DNA from: Lutibacter profundi
GTDB taxonomy: Bacteria; Bacteroidota; Bacteroidia; Flavobacteriales; Flavobacteriaceae
Reading direction: 5' to 3'
Length of the DNA: 64,000 nucleotides
Assembly: GCF_001543325.1 (NCBI RefSeq)
Contig: NZ_CP013355.1
Span: forward strand, 1,580,001 to 1,644,000
In this document: positions 1 to 8,722 of the stretch, piece after piece
Position numbering within the stretch: the first letter of the stretch is position 1
Layout of the letters: the number at the start of each line of letters is the position of its first letter
Made by a program: the position numbers and the translations under genes
Notes under the pieces: model-generated
Told to the model about the DNA's origin: nothing
Database searches by the model: none
The model's input: the letters and a program-made list of their open reading frames with translations, nothing else

Positions 1-1
1 A

Positions 2-1714
2 AATTGTATTGCTCTGCCCGATGGAAGACCTATTTGGGGAGGTACCTATTTTCCTAAAGAGAATTGGATAAATGCACTAAATCAACTAGCCGACTTGTTT
101 AAAAATACTCCTGAAAAAGCAATAGAATATGCAGAACAACTAACAGAAGGCATTAAAAAATCAGAATTAGTTTTCTTAAAAAAAACGCATACAGAAAATA
201 CGGTTTCAAATTTAAATTTAGCAGTAAAAACGTGGGAAGAAACTATGGATTTTGATTTAGGAGGAAGAAAAGGAGCCATAAAATTTCCAATGCCTAACAA
301 TTATGAATTTTTATTGCGATATGCCGTTCAAGCAGAAAATAATAAAATATTAAACTATGTTAATACAACGCTAACCAATATGGCGTATGGAGGTATTAAC
401 GACCAGGTTGGCGGAGGATTTGCTAGATACTCAACAGATGAAAAATGGCATATACCTCACTTTGAAAAAATGTTATATGATAATGGTCAGCTAGTCAGCT
501 TATACTCAAAAGCTTTCCAAGCAACAAAAAATGAATTGTACGAAAGCACAGTTTATCATACGCTTAATTTTATTGAAAGAGAGCTTACAAGTAATGAAGG
601 TGCTTTTTATTCTTCTTTAGATGCAGACAGTAACAATGCAAAAAACGAGTTAGAAGAAGGCGCTTACTATGTTTGGAAAAAGGAACATTTAAAAACTATT
701 TTAGGTGATGATTTTAAATTATTTTCAGACTATTACAACATCAACAATTATGGTTTTTGGGAAAACAATAATTATGTACTTATAAGAAAAAGTAGTAATG
801 CTGAGATTGCAAAAAAACACTCTATTTCAATTTCTAAATTAAAAGATAAAGTTACAACGTGGCAAAAATTACTTTTAAAAGAAAGAGGAAAAAGAGAAAA
901 ACCTAGATTAGACGATAAAACACTAACTTCATGGAATGCTCTTATGTTAAAGGGCTATATAGATGCCTACACTGTTTTTAATGAAAAACATTTTTTAGAG
1001 ATTGCAGTTAAAAATGCTACATTTATTTACACCAAACAATTACAAGAAAACGGAAGTTTAAATCACAATTATAAAAATGGTAAAAGTACCATCAACGGCT
1101 ATTTAGAAGATTATGCCACTGTAATTGATGCTTATATTGCATTATATGAAATTACTTTTAATGAATTGTGGTTAAACACGGCCAAACAATTAACCGATTA
1201 TACATTTGATCATTTTTATGATGTAGAAAAGTCTATGTTTTATTTTACTTCAGATGAAGATACTAATTTAATTACTCGCAAAATGGAAATTGAGGATAAT
1301 GTAATCCCTGCTTCAAACTCTATTATGGCGAAAAATCTATTCAAACTAAGTCATTACTACTCAAACAATTACTATTTAAAAGTGAGTAAACAAATGCTAG
1401 AAAACGTTAAGGAGAATACTCAACAATATGGATCTGGATATTCAAATTGGTTACAATTACTGGCAAATTATGTTGGAAATTATTATGAAGTTGCCATCTC
1501 TGGTAAAAATGCATTTGATAAAATAGTTGAACTAAACCAGAAGTACATTCCGAATAAATTAATTGCTGGTAGCACAAAAAAAAGTAACCTCCCATTAATG
1601 GAAGGTAGATACAACGAAAATGAAACACTTATTTATATTTGTGTTGATGGAGCGTGCCAACTCCCTGTTAACAACACTAAAGAAGCTTTAAATCAATTAA
1701 AAATTAAGTTTTAA
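2..1714 (+). CDS. DUF255 (YyaL/SPATA20-like) protein, 5' end cut by window
   Basis: The reading frame is open from base 2, so the gene starts before the window; about 570 of the usual ~680 residues are present. The first visible residues (GRPIWGGTYFP) match the end of the thioredoxin-like N-terminal domain of the DUF255 family. The rest is the long alpha-helical barrel part, with family-type segments such as HFEKMLYDN and LDDKTLTSWNALM. Bacterial members are called YyaL and the human homolog is SPATA20; the biochemical function is not established. The TTG at 95 is not a credible start because homology continues upstream of it. A DUF1304 gene follows after 4 bases on the same strand, so the two are probably co-transcribed. 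Family assignment is firm; function is unknown. Confidence 0.88.
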   Translation, partial: NCIALPDGRPIWGGTYFPKENWINALNQLADLFKNTPEKAIEYAEQLTEGIKKSELVFLKKTHTENTVSNLNLAVKTWEETMDFDLGGRKGAIKFPMPNNYEFLLRYAVQAENNKILNYVNTTLTNMAYGGINDQVGGGFARYSTDEKWHIPHFEKMLYDNGQLVSLYSKAFQATKNELYESTVYHTLNFIERELTSNEGAFYSSLDADSNNAKNELEEGAYYVWKKEHLKTILGDDFKLFSDYYNINNYGFWENNNYVLIRKSSNAEIAKKHSISISKLKDKVTTWQKLLLKERGKREKPRLDDKTLTSWNALMLKGYIDAYTVFNEKHFLEIAVKNATFIYTKQLQENGSLNHNYKNGKSTINGYLEDYATVIDAYIALYEITFNELWLNTAKQLTDYTFDHFYDVEKSMFYFTSDEDTNLITRKMEIEDNVIPASNSIMAKNLFKLSHYYSNNYYLKVSKQMLENVKENTQQYGSGYSNWLQLLANYVGNYYEVAISGKNAFDKIVELNQKYIPNKLIAGSTKKSNLPLMEGRYNENETLIYICVDGACQLPVNNTKEALNQLKIKF

Positions 1715-1718
1715 GATT

Positions 1719-2081
1719 ATGAAATATTTACAAATTTTCTTTGTTGCATTGGTTGCATTTGAACATCTTTATTTTATGATACTTGAAATGTTTTTTTGGG
1801 ACAAACCTATAGGGTTAAAAACTTTTGGGTTAAAATTAGAAGATGCAAAAAAAACTAAAACACTAGCTAAAAACCAAGGGCTATACAATGGTTTTTTGGC
1901 TGCTGGACTTATTTGGGCTATTATAAGTGACAATAATTTTAAAGAAATAGCTCTTTTCTTCCTTATTTGTGTAACTATTGCAGGCATGTATGGAGCTTAT
2001 ACTACACAAAAAATAAAATTGTTTTTTGTGCAATCTATTCCTGCTTTAATTGGAATAACCTTAATCTTACTATATAAATAA
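1719..2081 (+). CDS. DUF1304 family small membrane protein
   Basis: A 120-residue hydrophobic protein with about four membrane segments. The N-terminal pattern with His and Glu inside a membrane helix (AFEHLYFMILEMFFW), then the soluble KTFGL stretch and NQGLYNGFLAAGL, is typical of DUF1304, an inner-membrane family of unknown function. It begins 4 bases after the DUF255 gene and ends in a convergent gap with tsaB. The length is normal for the family. No regulatory site is visible for it alone, so it most likely depends on the upstream gene's promoter. Confidence 0.85.
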   Translation: MKYLQIFFVALVAFEHLYFMILEMFFWDKPIGLKTFGLKLEDAKKTKTLAKNQGLYNGFLAAGLIWAIISDNNFKEIALFFLICVTIAGMYGAYTTQKIKLFFVQSIPALIGITLILLYK

Positions 2082-2247
2082 TAAATTATTAAGAACACTA
2101 AAAACTAGTATTAAATGTTGTGGTAAAACCTTCAGCTTCGCCAAAAGCAATTGAAGTGTGTTTTTTGATATTATTGAAAGTGTTATTAAATACACCCTAA
2201 AAAAAGTAGGGATTAGAATACCATATCCACATCAAGTAAAAATTAAT

Positions 2248-2919
2248 TTATTTTTTTGACTTTAAAGCAATAAAATCTTTTAAATAAAAAGGTTCAAAAT
2301 ACGCAACATCCTCAATATCATTATTTTTATACTTTTTAAAAGAAAGCATTGACATTTCATTTGCTGAAGGTAATTTACCATCAATAAAAGTTATATTTTT
2401 ATGATTTATAACTTCTTTACATTTTTCAACACCATCACCCACTAAATACACTTTTTGTTTTGTTAAAAAATTATGAAATGAATCTTCAGTAATTATTTCA
2501 GCCTTTACTTCTCTTATTTTTTTATTTTCCGAATCAAAAACACTACTGTAAACTTCCATTCGTCTTGCATCTAATAAAGGAACAATGCAACCTTCAGTAA
2601 TTGAAACTGATAATGCCAATGTTTTTAAAGTATCAACCGATATTAACGGAATATCTAAGGCAAAACACAACCCTTTAGCTGCTGAAACCCCAATTCTTAA
2701 GCCCGTGTATGATCCAGGCCCTTTGCTAACTGCTACAGCTTTTAAGTCATACAATTCTATTTCACTTTTACTAATTACCTCTTCAATAAATTCATGCAAT
2801 TTCTCAGCATGTGAATATTCTCCACTATTTAATTCTTTTAAAGCAATAGTTTCTCCGTTGTTTGCAATACTTACTGAACAATTTTTAGTTGCTGTTTCTA
2901 TGTTTAATATATATGCCAA
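2248..2919 (-). CDS. tsaB: tRNA threonylcarbamoyladenosine biosynthesis protein TsaB
   Basis: TsaB is the inactive ASKHA-fold partner of TsaD in the complex that makes the t6A37 modification of ANN-decoding tRNAs in the cytoplasm. The 223-residue protein starts with the strand ILNIETATKNCSVSI and carries the signature GPGSYTGLRIGVSAAKGL near residues 70-87, typical of TsaB. Length is normal. The second half is more variable, as usual for TsaB. It is a single-gene unit, with a DUF1304 gene converging on its 3' side and a MITE-like repeat just upstream of its promoter region. Confidence is high. Confidence 0.93.
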   Translation of the reverse strand: MAYILNIETATKNCSVSIANNGETIALKELNSGEYSHAEKLHEFIEEVISKSEIELYDLKAVAVSKGPGSYTGLRIGVSAAKGLCFALDIPLISVDTLKTLALSVSITEGCIVPLLDARRMEVYSSVFDSENKKIREVKAEIITEDSFHNFLTKQKVYLVGDGVEKCKEVINHKNITFIDGKLPSANEMSMLSFKKYKNNDIEDVAYFEPFYLKDFIALKSKK

Positions 2920-2938
2920 TGTTTTTCTTTTTGATTGG

Positions 2939-2946
2939 CAAATATA
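2939..2946 (-). promoter_or_regulatory. Candidate -7 element for tsaB
   Basis: On the minus strand this reads TATATTTG, a full match to the Bacteroidetes -7 consensus TAnnTTTG, about 20 bases before the tsaB start. A TTTG lies 21 bases further upstream, longer than the usual 17-19, and overlaps the outer edge of the adjacent MITE-like repeat. The -33 element is therefore uncertain. Confidence 0.4.
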
Positions 2947-2968
2947 CTTAAATCAACAGGTATAAAAC

Positions 2969-3107
2969 AAAAGAGGCTGTCTAAAAAGTGTCATTCTGAA
3001 AGTAAATGAAGAATCTCCTTGAAATTAAACACTTATATATCAAGATGTTGAGATTTTTCACTTTGTTCAAAATGACAAGTATAATTGCTTTTCAGACAGC
3101 CTCTTTT
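2969..3107. repeat. MITE-like interspersed repeat, copy 1
   Basis: A 139 bp element bounded by perfect 14 bp inverted repeats (AAAAGAGGCTGTCT at the left, its complement at the right). The interior contains GTGTCATTCTGAA and TTCAAAATGACAAG, which also pair with each other in part, so the whole unit can fold into a long hairpin. Near-identical copies lie at 6574-6709 (same orientation) and 48004-48134 (inverted). There is no coding capacity. The terminal sequence resembles the ends of small transposase-dependent elements, so a MITE is the likeliest identity, but no target duplication is evident. It could also terminate transcription in both directions between tsaB and tolC. Confidence 0.75.
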
Positions 3108-3128
3108 AATATTTATTTAAAGTTTTAA

Positions 3129-4457
3129 TTAATCAATTAAAGATTTGCCTACGTAAAAATCTAAAACTTTTGTTCTAAACACAAAATCATATTTAGCATT
3201 AATTAATGATGATTGTGCATTTAAAAATCTATTTTTAACTTGCTCAAAATCAAAAGAAGTCATAACTCCTAAATTGTAACTCTCTTGTGAGTTTTTAAAT
3301 GACAGTTCTTGTGATGCTACATTTTTCTCTGCAGCAACGTATGTTTTTAAAGCTGCCTTTGCATCCATAAATGCTCTTTCAATAATTTTCCTCAATTGAA
3401 GTTTTGTATCTTCTAAATTAAATTGACTTATTTCATGATTTATTTTAGCTGAATTCACATTTGATTTAACCCTAAATCCTGAAAAAATAGGGATGTTTAA
3501 TGAAAGTGAAAAGCTATTATTTTTATTGTTATCTAATTGATAGAAAAATGCTTTGTTTGAAATTGATGCCAAATCTAAAAATGAAGCTGCTGAACCAAAA
3601 TTATAATTGAAAGATAAAGTCGGCAAAAACCCAGATTTCGCAATATCTATTCCTTTTGAAGCACTTAAAACATTTAATTTAGCACTTTTTATCTCACTTC
3701 TATTTTCAAGGGCAATTTTATAAATTGGTAATGCTTCATCATACATTAATAATTCAGAAGGTGTATTAACAACCATATCTTCAATATCAAACCCCACATA
3801 ATCAAGCTGTAGCGTTTGTGCTAAATCTAATAATGCTAAATCTAACGAATTTTGAGCTGTAACAACTTGTTGTTCATCATTTGCCAAATTTGCTTCTACT
3901 TCTAATAAGTTTGATTTAGGTTGAACACCTGCATCAACAAGTCTTAAAACTTGACTTACTTGTTTTTGACTAACTTCTATTTGAGACTTCGCAATTTTAA
4001 GATTTTCTTTGTTAAATAAAACATTTAAGTACGAATTAACAACTGTTAAGGAAATATCATCTTTTAATTTTTCTAAATCATATTTGCTGGCTTCTAATCC
4101 TATTCTTGATTGTTCAACCTGATTTATAATTCTAAAACCATTAAAAATTGTTATCCCTGCATTAATACCAACACTTGTTGAGTGACTTGTGGCGTTAACC
4201 CTTCTAAAAGTTACTCTGTCCTGTGCTGAACCAAAAGTTAACCTTTGAGATGTAGTTGCTGAAACTGTAGGATAAAAACCTGATTTCCTATTTACAATTT
4301 CTTCATTTTTTAATTCAATAGCTAATTCACTTCTTTTAACCGAAATATTATTTTCTAAAGCATAATTAACACATTCTTGTAGAGTCCATTTTTTATCTTG
4401 TGCATTCATAGTTATAAAAAATACAAATGCTAAGGCAGTAACAATTTTTGTTCTCAT
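3129..4457 (-). CDS. TolC family outer-membrane efflux protein
   Basis: A 442-residue outer-membrane channel protein of the TolC/OEP family. A signal peptide is clear (MRTKIVTALAFVFFITMNAQ). The mature start KKWTLQECVNYALENNISVKRSELAIELK is the standard first OEP repeat, and the two OEP halves with long coiled-coil helices follow. Length is normal. No periplasmic adaptor or pump gene is next to it. It is the last gene downstream of the cytochrome oxidase accessory cluster, with a 90-base gap to the preceding small CxxC protein, so it may or may not share that transcript. Substrate cannot be inferred. Confidence 0.88.
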   Translation of the reverse strand: MRTKIVTALAFVFFITMNAQDKKWTLQECVNYALENNISVKRSELAIELKNEEIVNRKSGFYPTVSATTSQRLTFGSAQDRVTFRRVNATSHSTSVGINAGITIFNGFRIINQVEQSRIGLEASKYDLEKLKDDISLTVVNSYLNVLFNKENLKIAKSQIEVSQKQVSQVLRLVDAGVQPKSNLLEVEANLANDEQQVVTAQNSLDLALLDLAQTLQLDYVGFDIEDMVVNTPSELLMYDEALPIYKIALENRSEIKSAKLNVLSASKGIDIAKSGFLPTLSFNYNFGSAASFLDLASISNKAFFYQLDNNKNNSFSLSLNIPIFSGFRVKSNVNSAKINHEISQFNLEDTKLQLRKIIERAFMDAKAALKTYVAAEKNVASQELSFKNSQESYNLGVMTSFDFEQVKNRFLNAQSSLINAKYDFVFRTKVLDFYVGKSLID

Positions 4458-4547
4458 TTTATGAAGTGAGTTTTATTTATGATGTTGATTTTGTTATAAG
4501 ACGACTAAATTTATTATTTGTTACACTCTTAGTCTCTTATAGAAATG

Positions 4548-4757
4548 TTAAATTTTATTCTTTCTTTTTCTTTTAAGAATAAAGTAAAATAGTGCACCAA
4601 CTAAAAGGTATGGAAAAATCATTAAATAAAGTATGCCTGTATTTAGCCCTTCAGCTTCAGAAGCATTGCCACTTTCTACAACTGCCTTACACATGGCACA
4701 TTGCGCATCAACAGAACTCGTAAAAATTATAAATATGATAACAAGTAACTTTTTCAT
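4548..4757 (-). CDS. Small membrane protein with signal peptide and CxxC motif
   Basis: A 69-residue protein: N-terminal signal-like helix (KKLLVIIFIIFTSSVDA), a short periplasmic loop with QCAMCKA (CxxC), then one membrane helix and a basic tail. It starts one base after the DUF420 stop codon, at the end of the cytochrome oxidase assembly cluster. The CxxC beside a SCO gene suggests a metal or redox role in oxidase assembly, but this is context inference; I do not recognise a named family. Confidence 0.72.
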   Translation of the reverse strand: MKKLLVIIFIIFTSSVDAQCAMCKAVVESGNASEAEGLNTGILYLMIFPYLLVGALFYFILKRKRKNKI

Positions 4758-4758
4758 T

Positions 4759-5274
4759 TTAATAATAGGGTGCTATCATTAGGTAAACAATTACTCCACT
4801 AATAGTTACATACAACCATAAAGGGAATGTAATTTTGGCTATTTGTTTATGAAGTCTAATGTTGTTTGTAATGGCTCTTACAAAAGTAATTAACACAAAC
4901 GGAATCACTACAATTGACAATATTATATGCGAAATTAAAATGATGAAATATATGGTTTTTAAACTTCCTTCACCACCAAACTTCGTTGAATTAGAAGTCA
5001 TATGATAAACAACGTAGAGAACTAAAAATAATATAGAAAACACAATTGCACTCTTCATTAACTTTTTGTGTAATTCAACTTTTTTATTTTTAATAGCCCA
5101 AAATGCTACAATTAACAATACTGCTGTAAATGCATTAATACTCGCATAAATTGGGGGTAAAAAAACGGGTAAAGAAACATTAATTTTAACACCAAATAAA
5201 ACAGCAACTACCAAAGGAATTAGAATTGATAAAAGAATTATTCGTTTGTTATATTTTTTAATAGTTGTTTCCAT
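4759..5274 (-). CDS. DUF420 integral membrane protein (oxidase-associated)
   Basis: A 171-residue protein with about five membrane helices, matching DUF420 in length and hydropathy; the middle has an LHKKLMKSA stretch and a YHMTSNSTKFGGEG loop. DUF420 proteins are often encoded with heme-copper oxidase genes (CtaM-type assembly factors belong to this family), which fits here. Its ATG shares one base with the stop of the upstream SCO gene (TAATG), suggesting translational coupling. Exact role unknown; a part in oxidase assembly is inferred. Confidence 0.8.
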   Translation of the reverse strand: METTIKKYNKRIILLSILIPLVVAVLFGVKINVSLPVFLPPIYASINAFTAVLLIVAFWAIKNKKVELHKKLMKSAIVFSILFLVLYVVYHMTSNSTKFGGEGSLKTIYFIILISHIILSIVVIPFVLITFVRAITNNIRLHKQIAKITFPLWLYVTISGVIVYLMIAPYY

Positions 5275-5900
5275 TATTCATTTAAAAGTATTGCAATATC
5301 TTCTTTAATCATTTGAACCCCTTTAGGATCTAAACCATCATAAAATGCTATTGGGTTTCCAAATTCATCTAATCTCGAACGAATATTACCCTGTTTATCA
5401 ACTAAAGCAAACATTCCAGAATGTTCAAAACCTCCTTCAGCATCACTATTTTCTCCTGCAAAAAGTGTAAACCCAGTATTAGCCAATTCATAAATTTTAT
5501 CTTGATCTCCTGTCAAAAAATTCCAATTTTTTAATGTTGCGCCGTGAGATTTTGCATATTCTTTTAAAATTTGAGGTGTGTCATGTGTTGGATTAATACT
5601 AAAAGACGCAATTCCAAATTCGTTATTTCCATAAAATTCATTTTGAATTTTCACCATATTTTCATTCATTTTAGGACAAATTGTGGGGCAGGTTGTAAAG
5701 AAAAACTCTACAACATATACTTTGTCTTTATAAAATGAATTTGTAATTAATTTTCCATCTTGATTTGTAAATTTAAATGGGGGTACTTTTGCAATTGTAA
5801 TTAATTGAGGTGGTTTTAATTTAGCTACAATTTTAGGAATGGCATAAATACCAAAAATTAAAATTATAAAAGCAATACCTATGTATGAATATTTTTTCAT
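5274..5900 (-). CDS. SCO1/SenC/PrrC family copper chaperone
   Basis: A 208-residue membrane-anchored thioredoxin-fold protein. One N-terminal helix anchors it (YIGIAFIILIFGIYAIPKIVA). The copper-binding CxxxC occurs as FFFTTCPTICPKMNENM, and the distal His ligand is probably in GFEHSGMF. SCO proteins deliver copper to the CuA site of cytochrome c oxidase subunit II in the periplasm. It lies in the oxidase accessory cluster between a cysteine-less Sco-like protein and DUF420. All expected metal ligands are visible and the length is normal. Confidence 0.92.
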   Translation of the reverse strand: MKKYSYIGIAFIILIFGIYAIPKIVAKLKPPQLITIAKVPPFKFTNQDGKLITNSFYKDKVYVVEFFFTTCPTICPKMNENMVKIQNEFYGNNEFGIASFSINPTHDTPQILKEYAKSHGATLKNWNFLTGDQDKIYELANTGFTLFAGENSDAEGGFEHSGMFALVDKQGNIRSRLDEFGNPIAFYDGLDPKGVQMIKEDIAILLNE

Positions 5901-5903
5901 TCT

Positions 5904-6557
5904 TTATTGTGATTTTTCTCTTTTTCTTCGTTGTTCCTTTTCTGCAGTTTTTTTTAATTGGTAATAAATAATATCAATATCATCTTTTAGTTTATTTTTT
6001 AATGTGGAAACAGATCTCATATTGTAACCAAATAGTTCTCCACCTACCGTATCCTCGTCATCTTTTCTTCCTCGTAAACGCAGTTCCTTATCAATAATAT
6101 ACGCATATTCTGAATACCCGTTTTTATTTAATTTATAGGGTGTCTTTAAACTATTAAAAAGTAATTGCATATTCGTTGTATCAGCGTATATAAAATGCCA
6201 TTTACTCAAATCTGTAAATACTGACAATTCATTAATTACATTTAAATACTCACTTTCTGTTGCTTTTGGCAGAATAGCTACCGCTTGAAAAAAAGGTTTT
6301 GGATAATATCTTTTGTAAACAATTTGATTTAAATTAAACAAGCTTGCTTTTGCTGTTTTAATATCACTGCCTAAAAAGCATACAATTGAAATTTTATTAG
6401 AAAACGAAACATCTTTCTCTGTTGATATTTCTTTAATATCCAAAACGTTTTCAGTTAGTATTGGTAAATTTGAATATTTATAAATTCCTTGTGACAAAAA
6501 AATATAAAAAACCAACGGTAACAAAAACAGACTAAAAAGGACTAAAAATTTCTTCAT
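5904..6557 (-). CDS. Sco-like thioredoxin-fold protein lacking the CxxxC motif
   Basis: A 217-residue protein with an N-terminal membrane helix (KKFLVLFSLFLLPLVFYIFLSQ). Its order of segments parallels the neighbouring SCO protein: SIVCFLGSD where SCO has VVEFFFTTCP, KWHFIYAD where SCO has NWNFLTGD, and YAYIIDKELRLRGR where SCO has MFALVDKQGNIRSR. No CxxxC is present, so it probably does not bind copper the SCO way. I chose the ATG at 6557 because a longer frame up to 6599 runs into the MITE-like repeat. It sits 3 bases before the SCO start, so both are likely co-translated. Kinship to SCO is my inference; a role in oxidase assembly is suggested only by context. Confidence 0.65.
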   Translation of the reverse strand: MKKFLVLFSLFLLPLVFYIFLSQGIYKYSNLPILTENVLDIKEISTEKDVSFSNKISIVCFLGSDIKTAKASLFNLNQIVYKRYYPKPFFQAVAILPKATESEYLNVINELSVFTDLSKWHFIYADTTNMQLLFNSLKTPYKLNKNGYSEYAYIIDKELRLRGRKDDEDTVGGELFGYNMRSVSTLKNKLKDDIDIIYYQLKKTAEKEQRRKREKSQ

Positions 6558-6573
6558 TTTTTTATAAAAAAGT

Positions 6574-6709
6574 AAAAGAGGCTGTATAAAAAGTGTCATT
6601 CTGAATGTAAATGAAGAATCTCCTTGAAATTAAACACCTATATATCAAGATGTTGAGATTTTTCACTTTGTTCAAAATGACAAGTATAATTGCTTTTCAG
6701 ACAGCCTCT
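6574..6709. repeat. MITE-like interspersed repeat, copy 2
   Basis: Same element and orientation as the copy at 2969-3107, differing by a few bases, for example GCTGTATAAAAAG where copy 1 has GCTGTCTAAAAAG. It interrupts the oxidase cluster between the subunit IV gene and the Sco-like gene. The right terminal repeat is intact (AGACAGCCTCT). As a long hairpin it may reduce read-through from the subunit genes into the assembly-factor genes. Confidence 0.72.
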
Positions 6710-6731
6710 CCTCCTTCTATTTTTTAATTTT

Positions 6732-7085
6732 TTAGTAATTCCATTTTGTTAATGGCCCTAAAACATCATTAATATAACTACCTTCTATTAATATTAATGT
6801 TGCTAAATAGGCTATTAAAAATAATGCGGTCCAGACTACTGCTCTCCTTAAACTCTTTTTTTCATCAGCCATATGCATAAAAAACCATGTGATATAATAT
6901 GCTTTTACTAATGTTAAAATTAAGAATATAATATTTAATATACTTGTTCCTAAAAAATGCGTTAAATGAAGTGATGCTGGTTTTATAATACCTAAAACAA
7001 CTTCAACCATTGTTATTACAGAAAGTATTGCAAATACTTTCCAAATTAATTTTGTGTGCGATGTATGTTCTTGTGCGTGTTCCAT
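6732..7085 (-). CDS. Cytochrome c oxidase subunit IV-like membrane protein
   Basis: A 117-residue protein with three membrane helices, of the prokaryotic cytochrome c oxidase subunit IV family. The segment KAYYITWFFMHMADEKKSLRR, with its HM followed by a charged loop, is characteristic. It likely sits in the inner membrane beside subunit III of an aa3/caa3-type oxidase. It follows the large subunit III gene by 19 bases. Length and topology are normal. Confidence 0.86.
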   Translation of the reverse strand: MEHAQEHTSHTKLIWKVFAILSVITMVEVVLGIIKPASLHLTHFLGTSILNIIFLILTLVKAYYITWFFMHMADEKKSLRRAVVWTALFLIAYLATLILIEGSYINDVLGPLTKWNY

Positions 7086-7104
7086 TTTAATATTTTTTTG
7101 TGAA

Positions 7105-8085
7105 TTAAACTAAGTAGAAGAATGTGAATACAAATACCCAAACTAAATCTACAAAGTGCCAATATAACCCTACTTTCTCAACCATTTCATAACTTCCTCT
7201 TCGCTCATAAGTTCCTACAATTACATTAAAAAATATAATTATGTTAATTAAAATTCCTGAAAAAACGTGAAATCCGTGAAATCCTGTAATAAAGAAAAAG
7301 AAGTCGGCAAACAATGTTTTACCATATTCATTAACCTCTAAGTTTGCACCTTTAACAATAGCCTTACCTTCAGCTAAATAGGCCATTGCATCTTTACGTG
7401 GAATTATTATTTTTTGTTTTGTTTCTGGGTTTATCTGTTCAGTTCTAATTGTTATTTCTGGATGTTCTTTAAATCCCTCAATAACTTCATTTATAGTAAA
7501 AGGAGGTAAAGAAGCTTCCTTTACATACCATATTCCATTGCTTTTAGTATGTTGTACTCTTTCGGAATTCAAAGGTTTAGAAAAACTTTCTAAAGTAACC
7601 TGATGCCCAGAAGCATTAACAAACTGAATAATTTTTCCATCTTTTAATTGCATAGCTCCATAAGATCCTTGAATGAATTGTTTCCATTCCCAAGCTTGTG
7701 AACCTAAAAATATGACACCACCAATAATGGTAAGTAGCATATAAAATGTTACTTTACCTTTTTTCATTTGATGACCTGCATCAACTGCTAACACCATGGT
7801 TACAGATGAAAAGATTAAGACAAAAGTCATTAATGCTACATAAAACATAGGGGCATTAACACCATGTAAAAAAGGAAAGTGAGTAAAAACTTCATCGGCA
7901 ATTGGCCAAGAGTCTATAAATTTAAAACGCATTAAGCCATAAGCGGCCAAAAAGCCTGAGAATGTAAGTGCATCAGATAAAATGAAAAACCACATCATCA
8001 TTTTACCATAGCTTGCATCTAATGGTTTTTTATTTCCTCCGCTCCAATTATTCCCATTAGAATCACTAGCAATAGTTGCTTCCAT
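7105..8085 (-). CDS. Cytochrome c oxidase subunit III (long form with soluble insertion)
   Basis: Heme-copper oxidase subunit III, 326 residues. The N-terminal part (KMMMWFFILSDALTFSGFLAAY) and the C-terminal part (FFITGFHGFHVFSGI, YWHFVDLVWVFVF) carry the typical subunit III motifs. Between the two halves lies an insertion of about 110 residues (roughly 145-255) without membrane segments, rich in charged residues; it is probably soluble. Usual bacterial subunit III is 190-260 residues. A second, short subunit III gene lies directly upstream. Subunits I and II are not in the window, a common split in this group. Confidence 0.9.
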   Translation of the reverse strand: MEATIASDSNGNNWSGGNKKPLDASYGKMMMWFFILSDALTFSGFLAAYGLMRFKFIDSWPIADEVFTHFPFLHGVNAPMFYVALMTFVLIFSSVTMVLAVDAGHQMKKGKVTFYMLLTIIGGVIFLGSQAWEWKQFIQGSYGAMQLKDGKIIQFVNASGHQVTLESFSKPLNSERVQHTKSNGIWYVKEASLPPFTINEVIEGFKEHPEITIRTEQINPETKQKIIIPRKDAMAYLAEGKAIVKGANLEVNEYGKTLFADFFFFITGFHGFHVFSGILINIIIFFNVIVGTYERRGSYEMVEKVGLYWHFVDLVWVFVFTFFYLV

Positions 8086-8139
8086 AAAAGTTTTATTTTG
8101 ATTTTTAGTTATAGTTTTGCCAAAAATACATATTTTTTA

Positions 8140-8721
8140 TTATCTAATAAAATAGAAAAAGAAAAATAGGTAAATCCACAGTATATCCACAAAATGCCAG
8201 AAAATAGCTCCTAATTCAAGGCCTAAGAAGTTTTTTGAAGAATATTTTTTTATTAAATGATTATAAATTACAATTACTAGCACAATAATTCCAGCTATTA
8301 TATGCGCTAAATGCGCTAGGGTTATACCATAAATAAATGACGATTTCACGGTACTGTATTCACCGGCAAAAAACAATCCAGAATCAAATAGTTCTTTAAA
8401 TCCTTCAAACTGAAAAAACACAAATCCAATACCTAACAGTAATGTTAATACTAAAAAAAGTGTTGTTAGTTGTCGATTATCTTTTCTAATAAAATTTTTT
8501 GCTAATAAAAAAGTAATACTACTTAATACAATTATAATAGTACTTATGTAAAAGGCATTAGGCAAATCAAATGATACCCAATCACTTCTTTTACGGCTAA
8601 CTACGTACGCGCTTGTTAAGCCTGCAAACATCATAGTCATACTAATCATTGAAATCCAAAGCATTGGTTTGGCTGATTTTCTTCTGGCTTGTTTTAATTC
8701 TTGATCTAAAGTTTCTTTCAT
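8140..8721 (-). CDS. Cytochrome c oxidase subunit III (short form)
   Basis: A 193-residue, five-helix heme-copper oxidase subunit III. Hallmarks are MFAGLTSAYVVSR near residues 31-43, the helix ending LAHLAHIIAGI and the closing IFWHFVDILWIYLFFFFYF. Length is normal for the short family. It starts one base after the heme O synthase stop and is followed 54 bases later by the long subunit III, so this is an operon with paired, non-identical subunit III genes. Confidence 0.9.
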   Translation of the reverse strand: MKETLDQELKQARRKSAKPMLWISMISMTMMFAGLTSAYVVSRKRSDWVSFDLPNAFYISTIIIVLSSITFLLAKNFIRKDNRQLTTLFLVLTLLLGIGFVFFQFEGFKELFDSGLFFAGEYSTVKSSFIYGITLAHLAHIIAGIIVLVIVIYNHLIKKYSSKNFLGLELGAIFWHFVDILWIYLFFFFYFIR

Positions 8722-8722
8722 T

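Noticed and set aside
6558-6599. Longer N-terminus of the Sco-like protein from 6599
   Set aside because: The extra codons lie partly in the MITE-like repeat and precede a normal Met-Lys-Lys membrane helix at 6557.
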